A DNA stretch of 64,000 bases, taken from Gulosibacter molinativorax. Lineage in GTDB: Bacteria > Actinomycetota > Actinomycetes > Actinomycetales > Microbacteriaceae. Within the stretch, counting starts at the first letter, position 1, and each line of letters starts with the position of its first letter. The translations under genes were made by a program, and so were the position numbers. The DNA lies in contig NZ_CP028426.1 in assembly GCF_003010915.2 (NCBI RefSeq), positions 682,001 through 746,000 of the forward strand, read 5' to 3'. The notes beneath the pieces were generated by a model that saw only the letters and a program-made list of their open reading frames with translations, made no database searches and was not told the DNA's origin. Positions 14,181-24,418 of the stretch are shown here, piece after piece.

Positions 14181-16636
14181 GCGCGACGCTAGAACTCGCG
14201 GATAAGCAGATCCGCCGCAGCCCGCGCCGCGTGCTCGCGATCGTGCTCGCAGCACTCCTCAGCGCGATGGCGATCACCGCAACGGGGACATTCATCACCT
14301 CGCTGAACGAGTCGCTGCAGAACCAGCTCGCCGCGCCCACATCCCGCGCGGATGTCGTGGTCACTTCGCCGACCGAGGCTGCGCTCGCGGAAGTCGCCGC
14401 GCATCCGGATGCCGTGGCACAGGAAATCTTGCACGCCGGCTTCGGCGCCGCGCAGGTCGATCGCCGCGAGGTGTGGTTCGACATTCAGCAGGTGCCCGCG
14501 ACGGAGTCGTTGCGGTGGATGACGCTCACGTCAGGCGAGTGGCCCGGGGCCGGGGAGATCGTCCTCACCCAGAAGGGACTCGACGCGCTCAAGGTCGGCG
14601 TGGGCGACACAGTGACGATCTCGGTGTACTCGGACGCGCAGACGCAATCGGAATTCACGGTCGCCGGCATGATCGAGCTTGCTCCGGGCGCTGATGGTTC
14701 GTCGCCGATCGTGTACGCCTCGGCGGCGGATGCGGCGACGCTCGGTAGCCCGACGGAGCTCATCGTGCAGACCGCGGAGGGCGCCGACACCGCGGCGCTC
14801 GTAGCCGACCTGAATGCATCCTTCGGTGATGCCGATGGCGCGCCCGAGGCCTATACCGCCCAGCAGTATCTTGCGCTGCTAGTCGACGGCTTGGCCGGCG
14901 GCACGGATCTCCTCGCGACGCTGTTCATGATCTTCGTCGTGATTGCGCTGCTCGCCGCATCGATGGTCATTCGCAACACCTTCCAGGTCCTCCTCGCGCA
15001 GCGCCTTCGCGAGAACGGCCTGTTGCGCTTGATCGGTGCCTCCGGCAGGCAAGTGCAACGGACCGTGCTCGCCGAGGCTCTCCTGCTCGGCGCGATCGGC
15101 GCGATCGCCGGGCTCGTGGTCGGGGTCGCGCTCGGCTGGGGCATCGCGGTGCTGGCAGGGTTCTCGACCGGCAGCGTGCCGTTGGCTTGGGGATGGCTAA
15201 TCGCGGCACTGCTCGTGACCGTCGCGCTGACCGTATTCTCGGCTTGGGCACCGGCCCGCTCGGCAAGCACTCTGTCGCCGATGGCCGCGCTCAGCGCATC
15301 CGCCACGACCGACGAGACCACCTCGAGCCGGCGCACGTGGCAGTGGGTCGTAGGCCTTATCCTCACCGCGGCTGGAATCGCCGGCGCGATCGTCAGCGCG
15401 GTTCAGGCCTGGTTCCCGCTCCTCATCCCGGCCGGCATCGTACTCGCGATCGGGCTCATCATCGTGGTGCCGCTCCTCGTGCGCGCGATCATGCCGCTGA
15501 TCGCGCGAGTGATCGCGGGGGCCGGGAGCGTGTCGAAACTCGCGGGGGAGAACCTCTCGCGCATGTCGCGCCGGACCGGGACGGTCGTGCTCGCGATCGC
15601 GCTCGGCGGCAGCCTCATCATCGGGATGCTGACGGCCCTGCAGTCCGCATCCGCGTCGCTGCAGAAGACACTCACGGAGGACTTCCCGATCGACCTCGTC
15701 GTCGCGACGAACGACGGTGGGGCGATCTCGAGCGACGTGATTTCGACGCTCACCGATTCTGACGCCACGTCGAACGTGGCCGAGGTCACGGAGGCGCCGC
15801 TCGAATCGCTCAGCGACACGTTGGGGATCACGTCCGTGGCCGCTGTCCCGGAGGCGTGGAACGGGGGAGTCCTGGATGCGGTGTCGAATAGCGAGCTCAT
15901 CGTCCCCACCTGGCTGGCCGAGCAGAACGACACCCTCGAGGGCTCAACCGTGGAGGTTGTAGACGCCGGAGGCGACACGCTCACGCTGACGGTCCGCGCA
16001 TCCCCGCTTGCGGATGCGATCCAGAACGATTCCGGATTCGAGGTTGCCGCAATCGCGAGCGAGGGCACGGTTGATCGCCTCAGCGGGGCGCAGGCCGGGA
16101 CACAGGCCTGGGTCATCGCGGCCGACGGCAAGTCCACCGAGCTCATGGATGAGGTCACGGAGCTGCAAGACAGCTACGCCACGCTCGACGCCTACGGCTC
16201 ACTGCCGATGGTGCAGATCTACGAACAGATCTTCGCGATGGTCGCTGGCTTCGTCGTCGGGATGCTCGGGCTCACCGTGGTGATCTCGGGGATCGGCCTC
16301 GCGAGTGTCATGGCGCTCGCGGTCGCCGAGCGGGGGCGCGAGATCGCGCTGCTTCGTGCGCTCGGCCTGACGCGGGGCAACACTCGACGGATGGTGCTGA
16401 TCGAATCGGTCACGCTCGCGGGCATCGGCGCGGCGTTTTCGCTAGTGATCGGCATTCCGCTCGGCATCGCCGCGGCGGTGAGCGCGCTGGGATGGAGTTC
16501 CACCGTGATCGCGCTGCCGTGGACGGGCATTGCACTGGCCATTGCCATCGCGCTCGCGCTCGGGGTGATCGCGGGGCTCGGGCCGGCGCAGCGCGCCGTG
16601 CGGATCGCCCCGGCGCAGGGCCTCGCCGCCGAGTAG
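14177..16636 (+). CDS. FtsX-like ABC transporter permease
   Basis: The 819-residue membrane protein has the duplicated FtsX architecture: an N-terminal helix, a first extracytoplasmic domain (about 50-240), three helices (about 250-370), another helix pair, a second extracytoplasmic domain (about 490-680) and three C-terminal helices with ALAVAERGREIALLRALGLTRG. That last segment is the conserved FtsX motif and occurs in weaker form at RLRENGLLRLIGASGRQVQ. With the adjoining ATPase and the divergent two-component system it probably forms an antimicrobial-peptide or envelope-stress exporter. The substrate is not deducible. Confidence 0.93.
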   Translation: MSATLELADKQIRRSPRRVLAIVLAALLSAMAITATGTFITSLNESLQNQLAAPTSRADVVVTSPTEAALAEVAAHPDAVAQEILHAGFGAAQVDRREVWFDIQQVPATESLRWMTLTSGEWPGAGEIVLTQKGLDALKVGVGDTVTISVYSDAQTQSEFTVAGMIELAPGADGSSPIVYASAADAATLGSPTELIVQTAEGADTAALVADLNASFGDADGAPEAYTAQQYLALLVDGLAGGTDLLATLFMIFVVIALLAASMVIRNTFQVLLAQRLRENGLLRLIGASGRQVQRTVLAEALLLGAIGAIAGLVVGVALGWGIAVLAGFSTGSVPLAWGWLIAALLVTVALTVFSAWAPARSASTLSPMAALSASATTDETTSSRRTWQWVVGLILTAAGIAGAIVSAVQAWFPLLIPAGIVLAIGLIIVVPLLVRAIMPLIARVIAGAGSVSKLAGENLSRMSRRTGTVVLAIALGGSLIIGMLTALQSASASLQKTLTEDFPIDLVVATNDGGAISSDVISTLTDSDATSNVAEVTEAPLESLSDTLGITSVAAVPEAWNGGVLDAVSNSELIVPTWLAEQNDTLEGSTVEVVDAGGDTLTLTVRASPLADAIQNDSGFEVAAIASEGTVDRLSGAQAGTQAWVIAADGKSTELMDEVTELQDSYATLDAYGSLPMVQIYEQIFAMVAGFVVGMLGLTVVISGIGLASVMALAVAERGREIALLRALGLTRGNTRRMVLIESVTLAGIGAAFSLVIGIPLGIAAAVSALGWSSTVIALPWTGIALAIAIALALGVIAGLGPAQRAVRIAPAQGLAAE

Positions 16637-16653
16637 CCGCATACCGCGTGGCC

Positions 16654-16711
16654 ATTGCCGCTAGCGCTTGCCCTGGCCAGTACTTCGGCAGGGGTGAGCG
16701 CTAGCGGCAAT
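16654..16711. terminator. Perfect 15-bp inverted repeat after the permease gene
   Basis: ATTGCCGCTAGCGCT (16654-16668) pairs perfectly with AGCGCTAGCGGCAAT (16697-16711) around 28 nt. It begins 18 nt after the permease stop and ends 40 nt before the lipoprotein start. There is no U-tract. It is either a terminator or a protein-binding palindrome. Confidence 0.6.
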
Positions 16712-16751
16712 GCGCGCCGTGAGTCTTCCCGCGGACCGGTATCGTCGTGGT

Positions 16752-17168
16752 GTGACTACACGACGACTTCCCAAATCGGCGACCGGGCTCCTCGCAACCT
16801 TCGGCCTCGCATCCCTCGCGCTCGCGGGATGCGCCGGAGGTGGCGGAGACGCGACGCCGAGCGTTACGGGTGAGCCCACCTCCTACGAGAGCGTCGAGGA
16901 GTTGCGCGACGCGTATGTCGCGGCGGGCGGCGAGTGCCCGAACTGGGAAGAGCTCGATCCCGGCGACTACGACGCGGTCGCGGGGCGCTGCAGCGACCAG
17001 GTCGTGATCTCGGTCTACAACGACCCCTCGCAGATCGAGGGCGTCGTGCAGAGCGCGCTCGACCTCGCGATTCCCGCGCACCTCCTCGTCGGCGAAAACT
17101 GGATCATCAACACGCCGAACCCCGAGGACTTCGTGGATGCGCTCGGCGGGGGCGTCGTCACCGGTTAG
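16752..17168 (+). CDS. Small secreted lipoprotein, unknown function
   Basis: The 138-residue protein starts at GTG 16752 with a basic N-terminus, a hydrophobic core and the lipobox LALAGC (lipidated Cys27), followed by a Gly-rich linker. The mature part ([22 protein letters not shown], then [15 protein letters not shown]) resembles a short conserved actinobacterial lipoprotein type with two Cys residues that could form a disulfide. Its function is unknown. It lies between the ABC exporter and thrS, behind a strong palindrome, so it probably has its own promoter. Confidence 0.8.
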   Translation: MTTRRLPKSATGLLATFGLASLALAGCAGGGGDATPSVTGEPTSYESVEELRDAYVAAGGECPNWEELDPGDYDAVAGRCSDQVVISVYNDPSQIEGVVQSALDLAIPAHLLVGENWIINTPNPEDFVDALGGGVVTG

Positions 17169-17189
17169 CCGGGCCTAGAATAGAGGTCT

Positions 17190-17234
17190 GTCTCGCGGCA
17201 CACGTCGCGAGACGGCGATGTATCCCGACATCGC
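17190..17234 (+). promoter_or_regulatory. thrS leader with two adjacent hairpins
   Basis: GTCTCGCG (17190-17197) pairs with CGCGAGAC (17206-17213), and GCGATGT (17215-17221) pairs with ACATCGC (17228-17234). Both stems are perfect and adjacent. A TAGAAT -10-like box lies at 17176-17181, so the hairpins would be at the very 5' end of the mRNA. Confidence 0.5.
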
Positions 17235-17275
17235 ATCCAAGCAATTCACTCCAAAGCAATCAACAAGGAGCCGAT

Positions 17276-19309
17276 GTGAGCCAGTTCGACGTCAAGCAAG
17301 AAGCCGCACCGCTGCGAGTGGAAGCGACGACGACGACAGACGGCTTCACGCTGTTCCAGGATGCGCCCAAGACTCCCGCGGTCGTGGCCATGCGCGTAGA
17401 CGGCCAGCTGCTCGACCTCTTCCGCGAGGTCGAGGCAGGGCAGGTCGCCGAAGCCGTGACGATCGAGAGCGAAGACGGGATGAACATCCTGCGTCACTCG
17501 GCCGCGCATGTGACCGCGCAGGCCGTGCAGAAGCTTTTCCCCGGCACGAAGCTCGGCATCGGCCCGTTCATCAAGGACGGTTTCTACTACGACTTCGACG
17601 TCGACAACCCCTTCACGCCTGAGGACCTCAAGGCGATCGAGAAGGAAATGAAGAACATCGTCAAGCAGGGCCAGCGCTTCGCGCGTCGCTCGGTGAGCGA
17701 TGAGGCCGCACGCGAGGAACTCGCGAACGAGCCGTACAAGCTCGAGTTGGTATCGCTCAAGGGCGGCGCGGGCTCGGCCGACAACGAGAACGTCGAGGTG
17801 GGCGAGGGCGAGCTCACGATCTACGACAACGTGGACGCGAAGTCGGGGGAGACTTGCTGGTCGGACCTCTGCCGCGGGCCGCACCTGCCCTCGACCCGAC
17901 TGCTCGGCAACGGCTGGTCGCTGCTGCGCAGCTCCGGCGCATACTGGCGCGGCAGCGAGAAGAACCCGATGCTGCAGCGCATCTACGGTACCGCCTGGGC
18001 CACGAAGGATGAGCTGGTCGCGTACAAGACCCGCCTCGAGGAGGCCGCGAAGCGCGACCACCGCAAGCTCGGCGTCGAGCTCGACCTCTTCTCGTTCCCC
18101 GACGAGATCGGTTCGGGCCTCGCGGTATTCCACCCGAAGGGCGGCATCATCCGCCACGAGATCGAGACCTTCATGCGTGAGCAGCTGCTTGCCCACGACT
18201 ATGAGCTCGTGAACACCCCGCACATCACGAAGAGCACGCTCTTCGAGACGAGCCAGCACCTCAACTGGTACAAGGACGGCATGTTCCCGGCGATGCATCT
18301 CGACGAGGTCACCGACGACGAGGGCAATGTCACGAAGCCGGGCCAGGACTACTACCTGAAGCCCATGAACTGCCCGTTCCACAACCTGATCTTCCGCTCG
18401 CGCGCCCGCAGCTACCGCGAGCTGCCGCTGCGCCTTGCCGAGTTCGGCACGGTGTACCGCTACGAGAAGAGCGGCACGCTCTCGGGCCTCACCCGCGTGC
18501 GCGGCCTGACGCAGGATGACGCGCACATCTACGTGACCGAAGACCAGGTCAAGGACGAGATCAAGCGTCAGCTCGAGTTCGTGTTTGAGACCCTTCGTGC
18601 CTATGGCCTGAACGACTTCTATCTCGAGCTGTCGACGCAGGATCCCGAAAAGTCGGTCGGTACGGATGCGCAGTGGCGCGTCGCCGAGGACACCCTCCGT
18701 GAGGTCGGCGAGGAATCGGGCCTCGAGCTCGTGGATGACCCGGCCGGCGCCGCCTTCTATGGCCCGAAGATCTCGGTGCAGGCCCGCGACGCGATCGGCC
18801 GCACGTGGCAGCTCTCGACGGTGCAGCTCGACTTCAACCAGCCGCAGCTGTTCGAGCTCGAATACGCTGCGGCCGACGGTACGCGCAAGCAGCCGCTGAT
18901 GATTCACCGCGCACTACTCGGCTCGATCGAGCGCTTCTTCGCGATCCTCCTCGAGCACTACGCCGGCGCGTTCCCCGTATGGCTCTCACCGGAACAGGTT
19001 GTGGGCATCCCCGTCGCGGACGAGTACGCCGAGTACCTGGGCGGGGTCATCCAACAGCTCAAGGGCAAGGGCGTGCGCGCCAAGCTCGACGACTCGGACG
19101 ACCGCATGCCGAAGAAGATCCGCACCCACACGAAGTCGAAGGTGCCGTTCCAGCTCATTGCGGGTGAGGAAGACCGCTCCAACAACGCGGTCTCGTTCCG
19201 CTTCCGCGACGGCTCGCAGCGAAACGGCGTCCCAGTAGCGGAGGCGATCGAGCTCATTACGGGCGCGATCGAGGAGCGCAAGAACGTCAACGCGGCCGAG
19301 GACCTGTAG
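17276..19309 (+). CDS. thrS: Threonyl-tRNA synthetase
   Basis: The 677-residue class II synthetase charges tRNA-Thr in the cytosol. The N-terminal TGS-like part is followed by the editing domain ([11 protein letters not shown] at about 71; [12 protein letters not shown]), the catalytic core ([35 protein letters not shown] supplying the zinc Cys and two His) and an anticodon domain. The GTG at 17276 has AAGGAG five bases upstream. A start-stop ATGTGA overlaps it out of frame at 17274. The stop overlaps the next start (TAGTG). Confidence 0.96.
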   Translation: MSQFDVKQEAAPLRVEATTTTDGFTLFQDAPKTPAVVAMRVDGQLLDLFREVEAGQVAEAVTIESEDGMNILRHSAAHVTAQAVQKLFPGTKLGIGPFIKDGFYYDFDVDNPFTPEDLKAIEKEMKNIVKQGQRFARRSVSDEAAREELANEPYKLELVSLKGGAGSADNENVEVGEGELTIYDNVDAKSGETCWSDLCRGPHLPSTRLLGNGWSLLRSSGAYWRGSEKNPMLQRIYGTAWATKDELVAYKTRLEEAAKRDHRKLGVELDLFSFPDEIGSGLAVFHPKGGIIRHEIETFMREQLLAHDYELVNTPHITKSTLFETSQHLNWYKDGMFPAMHLDEVTDDEGNVTKPGQDYYLKPMNCPFHNLIFRSRARSYRELPLRLAEFGTVYRYEKSGTLSGLTRVRGLTQDDAHIYVTEDQVKDEIKRQLEFVFETLRAYGLNDFYLELSTQDPEKSVGTDAQWRVAEDTLREVGEESGLELVDDPAGAAFYGPKISVQARDAIGRTWQLSTVQLDFNQPQLFELEYAAADGTRKQPLMIHRALLGSIERFFAILLEHYAGAFPVWLSPEQVVGIPVADEYAEYLGGVIQQLKGKGVRAKLDDSDDRMPKKIRTHTKSKVPFQLIAGEEDRSNNAVSFRFRDGSQRNGVPVAEAIELITGAIEERKNVNAAEDL

Positions 19310-19944
19310 TGCCGGGTTACCTCGGTTTCCCGGAGGGCGAGCTCGACGGCGTGGAGTTCGCGCCCGCGGAGGAATTCGCAGGCGTGCCGGACGAGGTGCA
19401 GCGCACATGGGTGCCGCACCGGATGACGTACATCCACGACGGCGAGGAACGCCAGAAGCCCGGCTCGAGCTGCGCGTTCTGCGAGGTACCGAAGAAGTCC
19501 GACGAGGATGGCCTCATCATCCACCGCGGTGAGCACGCATACGTTGTGATGAATCTCTACCCCTACAACTCCGGCCACCTGCTCGTGTGCCCTTACCGTC
19601 ACGTCGCGCAGTACGACGAGCTCACCAATGAGGAGCTGTTCGAGATCGGCAAGCTCACGCAGCGCGCGATGGGCGTCCTGCGGCGCGCGACGAGCGCCGC
19701 AGGCTTCAACATCGGGATGAACCAGGGCTCCGTCGCGGGCGCCGGCATCGCGGAGCACTTCCACGAGCACATCGTGCCGCGCTGGTTCGGCGACTCCAAC
19801 TTCATGCCGATCATCGCCAAGACGAAGCCGATGCCGCAGCTGCTCGGCGACCTCCGCAAGCTCATCGCGGACAGCTGGGATGAGGGCAGCTGGGATGCGG
19901 GCAGCGAGCCAGCAGGCAGCGAGCCAGCGCCCGCGTCGGAATAA
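19309..19944 (+). CDS. HIT-domain nucleotide hydrolase/phosphorylase
   Basis: The 211-residue protein has a Cys pair in SSCAFCEVP, the conserved NLYPYNSGHLLVCPYRHV strand and the histidine triad HFHEHIVPRW. It resembles the actinobacterial diadenosine-tetraphosphate phosphorylase-like HIT proteins always found next to thrS (as in mycobacteria). It probably acts on dinucleoside polyphosphates, which synthetases make as by-products. The GTG start overlaps the thrS stop by one base, so translation is coupled. The C-terminal 25 residues are a repetitive SEPAGSEPA tail. Confidence 0.9.
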   Translation: MPGYLGFPEGELDGVEFAPAEEFAGVPDEVQRTWVPHRMTYIHDGEERQKPGSSCAFCEVPKKSDEDGLIIHRGEHAYVVMNLYPYNSGHLLVCPYRHVAQYDELTNEELFEIGKLTQRAMGVLRRATSAAGFNIGMNQGSVAGAGIAEHFHEHIVPRWFGDSNFMPIIAKTKPMPQLLGDLRKLIADSWDEGSWDAGSEPAGSEPAPASE

Positions 19945-20018
19945 CCCCGCACCGAGCCGCGACGGAAGCAACGTAAAGCGGAAGCAGCAGACAGCAGAAG
20001 CAGCAAGAGGAGTCACCC

Positions 20019-21287
20019 ATGGTCTCGTCCGAAACGACATTCCAGCAGCTTGCCGCGCTGGTCTCCGCATCGCCGACGTCGTATCACGCGGCGCGCGAGG
20101 TCGCGTACCAGCTCACCGAGGCCGGCTTCACCGAGCTTGATGAGGCGCAGCCCTGGCCGCACGGCCCCGGCTCCTACGTCGTCGTGCGTGACGGTGCGGT
20201 CATCGCGTGGCGCATCCCGGAGGACGTGGATGCGCTGACGCCATTCGGCGTCGTCGCTGGCCACACCGACTCGCCAGGGTTCCGGATCAAGCCTGTCCCC
20301 GAGACGAAGCGCTCGGGCTGGCAGAGCCTGAACGCCGAGGTCTACGGCGGACCGCTGCTCAACTCCTGGCTCGACCGCGACCTGCGGGTCGGGGCCCGGC
20401 TCATCCTGACCGACGGCAGCGAGGCGCTCGCCGTCACGGGTGCCGTCGCGCGCATCCCGCAGCTCGCCGTGCACCTCGACCGCAAGGTGAATGCCGAGGG
20501 GCTCAAGCTCGACGCTCAGCAGCACACGCATGCGGTGCTGGGGCTCGAGGATGCGCCGGGCATCCTCGAGCTTCTGGCGCAAGATGCGGGGGTCGGGGCC
20601 GAGGAGGTACGCGCGTTCGACGCGTTCTTTACCGACTCGCAGAAGCCCTCGCGGCTCGGCTCGAATGGCGAGCTCATCGCATCCGGCCGACTCGATAATC
20701 TCGTGAGCATTCACGCGGGACTGCGCGCGCTCATCGCCGCGGAGCCGCTCGGCATCATTCCGGTGCTTGCGGGCTTCGACCACGAAGAGGTCGGCTCGAG
20801 CACGCGCACCGGTGCTGGCGGCCCGTTCCTCGAGGACGTGCTTGCGCGCATCCGCGAATCACTCGGCGCGAGCGTGAGCGAGGAGCGACGGGCCGCGAGC
20901 CAGAGCTGGGTGATCTCGAGCGACGTCGGCCACGCCGTGCATCCTAACTACCCCGAGCGCCACGACGAAGACGTCAGGCCGATCGCGGGCCTCGGGCCAA
21001 TCATCAAGATCAATGCCGACCAGCGGTATGTGACCGACGGGGCGGGCGAGGCACTCTGGCGGCAGCTCTCCGAGGATGCGGGCGTGCCCGCGCAGGCCTT
21101 TGTGTCGAAGAACACGATGCCGTGCGGCTCGACGGTCGGGCCAATAATGGCGACCAGGCTCGGCATGCGAACGGTCGACGTGGGCATCCCGATCCTCTCG
21201 ATGCATTCGGCGCGCGAGCTCGCCGTGATCAGCGACGTCAGCGCGCTGCAGCAAGTCCTGACGGAGTTCTTCAGTCATGCGCACTAA
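20019..21287 (+). CDS. apeB: M18-family aspartyl aminopeptidase
   Basis: The 422-residue metallopeptidase removes N-terminal acidic residues from peptides in the cytosol. Metal and catalytic motifs are visible in order: VVAGHTDSPGF, FDHEEVGSSTRTGAGG, SSDVGHAVHPNYPE and VDVGIPILSMHSARE. Length is typical for bacterial M18 enzymes. A GAGGAG site precedes the ATG at 20019. It sits 74 nt after the HIT gene, probably in the same transcript. Confidence 0.94.
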   Translation: MVSSETTFQQLAALVSASPTSYHAAREVAYQLTEAGFTELDEAQPWPHGPGSYVVVRDGAVIAWRIPEDVDALTPFGVVAGHTDSPGFRIKPVPETKRSGWQSLNAEVYGGPLLNSWLDRDLRVGARLILTDGSEALAVTGAVARIPQLAVHLDRKVNAEGLKLDAQQHTHAVLGLEDAPGILELLAQDAGVGAEEVRAFDAFFTDSQKPSRLGSNGELIASGRLDNLVSIHAGLRALIAAEPLGIIPVLAGFDHEEVGSSTRTGAGGPFLEDVLARIRESLGASVSEERRAASQSWVISSDVGHAVHPNYPERHDEDVRPIAGLGPIIKINADQRYVTDGAGEALWRQLSEDAGVPAQAFVSKNTMPCGSTVGPIMATRLGMRTVDVGIPILSMHSARELAVISDVSALQQVLTEFFSHAH

Positions 21288-21348
21288 TATGGGACGCCGC
21301 GGAATTTTCGCGAATCACTAGTTCGACACGAAAGGGTGCGGGGTTTAT

Positions 21349-22104
21349 ATGTCCGGACACTCCAAATGGGCGACTACAAAGCACAAGAAGGCCGTCATCG
21401 ACGCCAAGCGTGCAAAGTCGTTTGCCAAGCTCATCAAGGTCATCGAGGTGGCCGCACGCGCTGGAGGCCCTGACCCAGAAGGAAACCCGGCCCTCGCGGA
21501 TGCGATCCAGAAGGCGAAGAAGACTTCCGTCCCGAACGACAACATCGACCGCGCCGTCAAGCGCGGCGCAGGCATCGGCAGCGAAGCCGTCAGCTACGAC
21601 CAGATCATGTACGAGGCGTACGCCCCGGGCGGCGTCGCGATGCTGATCGAGTGTCTGACCGACAACAAGAACCGTGCCGCGGCGGAGACCCGCCTCGCGG
21701 TGACCCGTTCGGGCGGCAACATGGCCGACCCGGGCTCGGTGTCGTTTAACTTCGAGCGCAAGGGCGTCATCGCGGTGCCCAAGGCCAACACGACCGAAGA
21801 CGACATCCTGCTCGCTGGACTCGACGCGGGCCTTGAAGAGGTCGTCGAGCACGACGAGGTCTTCGAGCTTCGCACCGAGGCGAGCGACATGGTTGCCGTG
21901 CGCTCGGCGCTTCAGGAATCGGACATCGACTACGACTCGGCCGACGCCGAATTCGTCGCAAACGTGCTCGTTCCGGTCGACCTCGAGACGGCCAAGAAGG
22001 TGCTCTCGATGATCGACAACCTCGAGGACCTCGACGACGTGCAGGAGATCTACACGAACATGGAGATCCCCGCCGACGTTCAGGCAAAGCTCGACGAGGA
22101 CTAG
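21349..22104 (+). CDS. yebC: YebC/PmpR-family regulatory protein
   Basis: The 251-residue protein starts with the family signature [23 protein letters not shown] and contains the conserved EAYAPGGVA segment. YebC proteins were described as DNA-binding regulators, including of ruv genes. Recent work assigns some members a ribosome-associated role in relieving stalls at proline stretches. It is the first gene before ruvCAB, the standard actinobacterial order. Confidence 0.95.
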   Translation: MSGHSKWATTKHKKAVIDAKRAKSFAKLIKVIEVAARAGGPDPEGNPALADAIQKAKKTSVPNDNIDRAVKRGAGIGSEAVSYDQIMYEAYAPGGVAMLIECLTDNKNRAAAETRLAVTRSGGNMADPGSVSFNFERKGVIAVPKANTTEDDILLAGLDAGLEEVVEHDEVFELRTEASDMVAVRSALQESDIDYDSADAEFVANVLVPVDLETAKKVLSMIDNLEDLDDVQEIYTNMEIPADVQAKLDED

Positions 22105-22112
22105 TCACCTCC

Positions 22113-22739
22113 TTGTCTGCAGCCGCGTCTCGCCGAATCATCGGCATCGATCCCGGCCTCACGCGATGTGGGGTCGGGATCATTGACGTCGCGCCCGGCC
22201 GCAAGCTGCGGTTCGTGCACGTGTCGGTGATTCAGACCCACGCTGACCAAGAGCTCGACCAACGCCTGCGCATCATCGGCGACGGCATCGAGGAGCGGCT
22301 CGGCGAGTACGAACCCGACTCGATGTCGCTCGAGCGCGTGTTCGCCGAGCAGCGAAACCTCAACACCGTGATGGGGGTCGCCCAGATCTCCGGCATCGCG
22401 CTGCGCGAGGCCGCTATCCGGGGCATCTCGACGCAGATGCACACCCCCTCCGAGGTCAAGGCCGCCGTGACCGGGTACGGTCGCGCCGATAAATCCCAGG
22501 TGGGGGAGATGGTGCGTCGTCTCCTCGGCCTCAAGCAGGCGCCGAAGCCCGCCGACGCCGCGGATGCGCTTGCCCTTGCGATCTGCGCGGCCTGGCACAA
22601 TACGGTGCCGACGGTGCGCTCCTCTGAGCGGATGCACGGCTCGGCCCGCGCCGAGAACGTCGCGGCCCCGACGAAGGCGCAAGAAGCATGGCTCGCCGCC
22701 GAGCGTGCCGCACGCACGGGCCGTGGCCGCCTAGGCTAG
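22113..22739 (+). CDS. ruvC: Crossover junction endodeoxyribonuclease RuvC
   Basis: The 208-residue nuclease resolves Holliday junctions. Acidic active-site positions are visible in IIGIDPGLTRCG (Asp13), SLERVFAEQRNLNTV and KPADAADALALAIC. It starts with TTG at 22113; GAGGA is 12 nt upstream and TCACCTCC lies directly before the start, so initiation may rely on coupling from yebC. The C-terminal 40 residues are a basic, low-complexity extension. Confidence 0.95.
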   Translation: MSAAASRRIIGIDPGLTRCGVGIIDVAPGRKLRFVHVSVIQTHADQELDQRLRIIGDGIEERLGEYEPDSMSLERVFAEQRNLNTVMGVAQISGIALREAAIRGISTQMHTPSEVKAAVTGYGRADKSQVGEMVRRLLGLKQAPKPADAADALALAICAAWHNTVPTVRSSERMHGSARAENVAAPTKAQEAWLAAERAARTGRGRLG

Positions 22740-22743
22740 CCGA

Positions 22744-23367
22744 GTGATTGCCTCGCTTACCGGAACCCTGACGCACCTCGGCGCGAATTACGCCGTTCTC
22801 GATGTCGGGGGCGTTGGCTACCAGGTTCAGGTCACGCCAACCCACTCGCTCGAACTCCGGATGGGAACCGAGACGACGATCATCACCGCGCTGATCGTGC
22901 GCGAGGATGCGCTGACGCTGTTCGGATTCCGGTCGTTCGACGAGCGACAGATCTTTGAGCAGCTCACGACAGTGAGTGGCGTCGGGCCGAAATCGGCCCT
23001 CGCCGTCATCACCCACCTGTCGCCGAACGAGCTCGCGCGCGCCGTCGAGACCGAGGATGTGAACGCGTTCAAGCCGGTCTCGGGCGTTGGCCCAAAGACG
23101 GCCAAACTGATCATCCTGCAACTCAAGGGCAAGCTCCTCGTGCACAGTGAACCGGCCACGGCGCCGGGGGAGCCGGCGGCTCTGCCCGCATCCGTCGTGA
23201 AGTCTGCCGACCAAGTCATCGACGCGCTGGTCGAACTCGGCACCAAGCAGCCCCAGGCGCAGGCCGCCGTCGAGGCCGCGGCAGCCGAGCTCGGCGAGGA
23301 TGCGGATGTCCCTTCGCTGCTTCGCGCCGCGCTTCGTGAGCTTGGTCGGGGCGGGGTGCGCCGATGA
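22744..23367 (+). CDS. ruvA: Holliday junction DNA helicase subunit RuvA
   Basis: The 207-residue protein has the N-terminal OB-fold ([13 protein letters not shown]), two helix-hairpin-helix motifs ([15 protein letters not shown] and [14 protein letters not shown]) and a C-terminal domain III that contacts RuvB. It starts at GTG 22744, four bases after ruvC, and overlaps ruvB by ATGA. It forms tetramers on four-way junctions. Confidence 0.96.
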   Translation: MIASLTGTLTHLGANYAVLDVGGVGYQVQVTPTHSLELRMGTETTIITALIVREDALTLFGFRSFDERQIFEQLTTVSGVGPKSALAVITHLSPNELARAVETEDVNAFKPVSGVGPKTAKLIILQLKGKLLVHSEPATAPGEPAALPASVVKSADQVIDALVELGTKQPQAQAAVEAAAAELGEDADVPSLLRAALRELGRGGVRR

Positions 23368-24368
23368 GCGATCAGCCGCGCCTGCCCGAGCTCGCCGAGA
23401 GCGAGTCGGAGCTCGAGTTCGAGTCGACCCTCCGGCCGAGCCGCCTCGGCGATTTCATCGGCCAGGAGAAGGTGCGCAACCAGCTTGACCTACTGCTGCG
23501 CGCCGCCGAGATGCAGCACCGCACGCCCGACCACATCCTGCTCGCAGGCCCTCCCGGTCTCGGTAAGACGACGCTTGCGATGATCGTCGCCGAGGAGACC
23601 GGGCAGGCGCTGCGCCTCACCTCCGGACCGGCGCTGCAGAATGCCGCCGATCTCGCCGCGGTGCTGTCGAGCATCGTGCCGGGGGAGGTGCTCTTCATCG
23701 ACGAGATCCACCGCATGGCCCGCACCGCCGAGGAAATGCTGTACCTCGCGATGGAAGACTTCCGCATCGACATTATGGTCGGCAAGGGCGCGGGAGCGCA
23801 GTCCGTGCCGCTCGAGCTGTCGCCCTTCACCGTCGTCGGCGCGACGACCCGTTCGGGCCTCCTGCCCGCGCCGCTGCGTGACCGCTTCGGCTTTACCGCG
23901 CACCTCGAGTTCTATCAGGATGAGGAACTCGAGCGGGTACTCGAGCGCACCGCCGCGCTCCTCGACCTGGAATCGGAGCCTGGCGCGCTCGGCGAGATCG
24001 CGAGCCGTTCGCGCGGCACGCCCCGTATTGCCAACCGACTGCTGCGCCGAGTGCGCGACTACGCGCTCGTGCACGGCACCTCGATCAGCCACGAGGCAGT
24101 GGCCGCGGCGCTCAAGCTCTACGACGTTGATGAGCGAGGCCTTGACCGCCTCGACCGCGCCGTACTCGACACCCTCATCCGCCGTTTCCGCGGCGGACCC
24201 GTCGGCGTCCGCACACTCGCGGTAACTGTCGGGGAGGAACCCGATACTGTAGAGGCTGTTGTGGAACCATTCCTCGTGCGGATCGGCATGATGGCACGGA
24301 CTCAGCAGGGCCGCATCGCCACTCCGGAGGCGTACGAGCACCTGGGCATTCCACTTCCTCCTCTATAA
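23364..24368 (+). CDS. ruvB: Holliday junction branch-migration ATPase RuvB
   Basis: The 334-residue AAA+ motor has Walker [10 protein letters not shown], Walker [10 protein letters not shown], sensor 1 VGATTRSG, the arginine-finger region LRDRFGF and the winged-helix C-terminus. Length matches the family. It starts on the overlap with ruvA. Confidence 0.97.
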   Translation: MSDQPRLPELAESESELEFESTLRPSRLGDFIGQEKVRNQLDLLLRAAEMQHRTPDHILLAGPPGLGKTTLAMIVAEETGQALRLTSGPALQNAADLAAVLSSIVPGEVLFIDEIHRMARTAEEMLYLAMEDFRIDIMVGKGAGAQSVPLELSPFTVVGATTRSGLLPAPLRDRFGFTAHLEFYQDEELERVLERTAALLDLESEPGALGEIASRSRGTPRIANRLLRRVRDYALVHGTSISHEAVAAALKLYDVDERGLDRLDRAVLDTLIRRFRGGPVGVRTLAVTVGEEPDTVEAVVEPFLVRIGMMARTQQGRIATPEAYEHLGIPLPPL

Positions 24369-24418
24369 TCATGCCTTTGTCACCGTTCGGTGGCTGCTAA
24401 CCAAGCTTTGGAGCACTT

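Noticed and set aside
17169..17275. T-box riboswitch before thrS
   Set aside because: No T-box motif is present, the leader is too short, and actinobacterial T-boxes are known mainly for ileS. Only two simple hairpins are visible.
17246..18907. Long open frame of 553 codons on the minus strand opposite thrS
   Set aside because: High-GC third-position bias opens antisense frames. Composition is Leu/Arg/Val/His-rich with no domain, and thrS on the plus strand is certain. The same applies to the long frames opposite secD (24913-26469), alaS (35704-37590), aroC (41459-42583) and priA (58717-60162).
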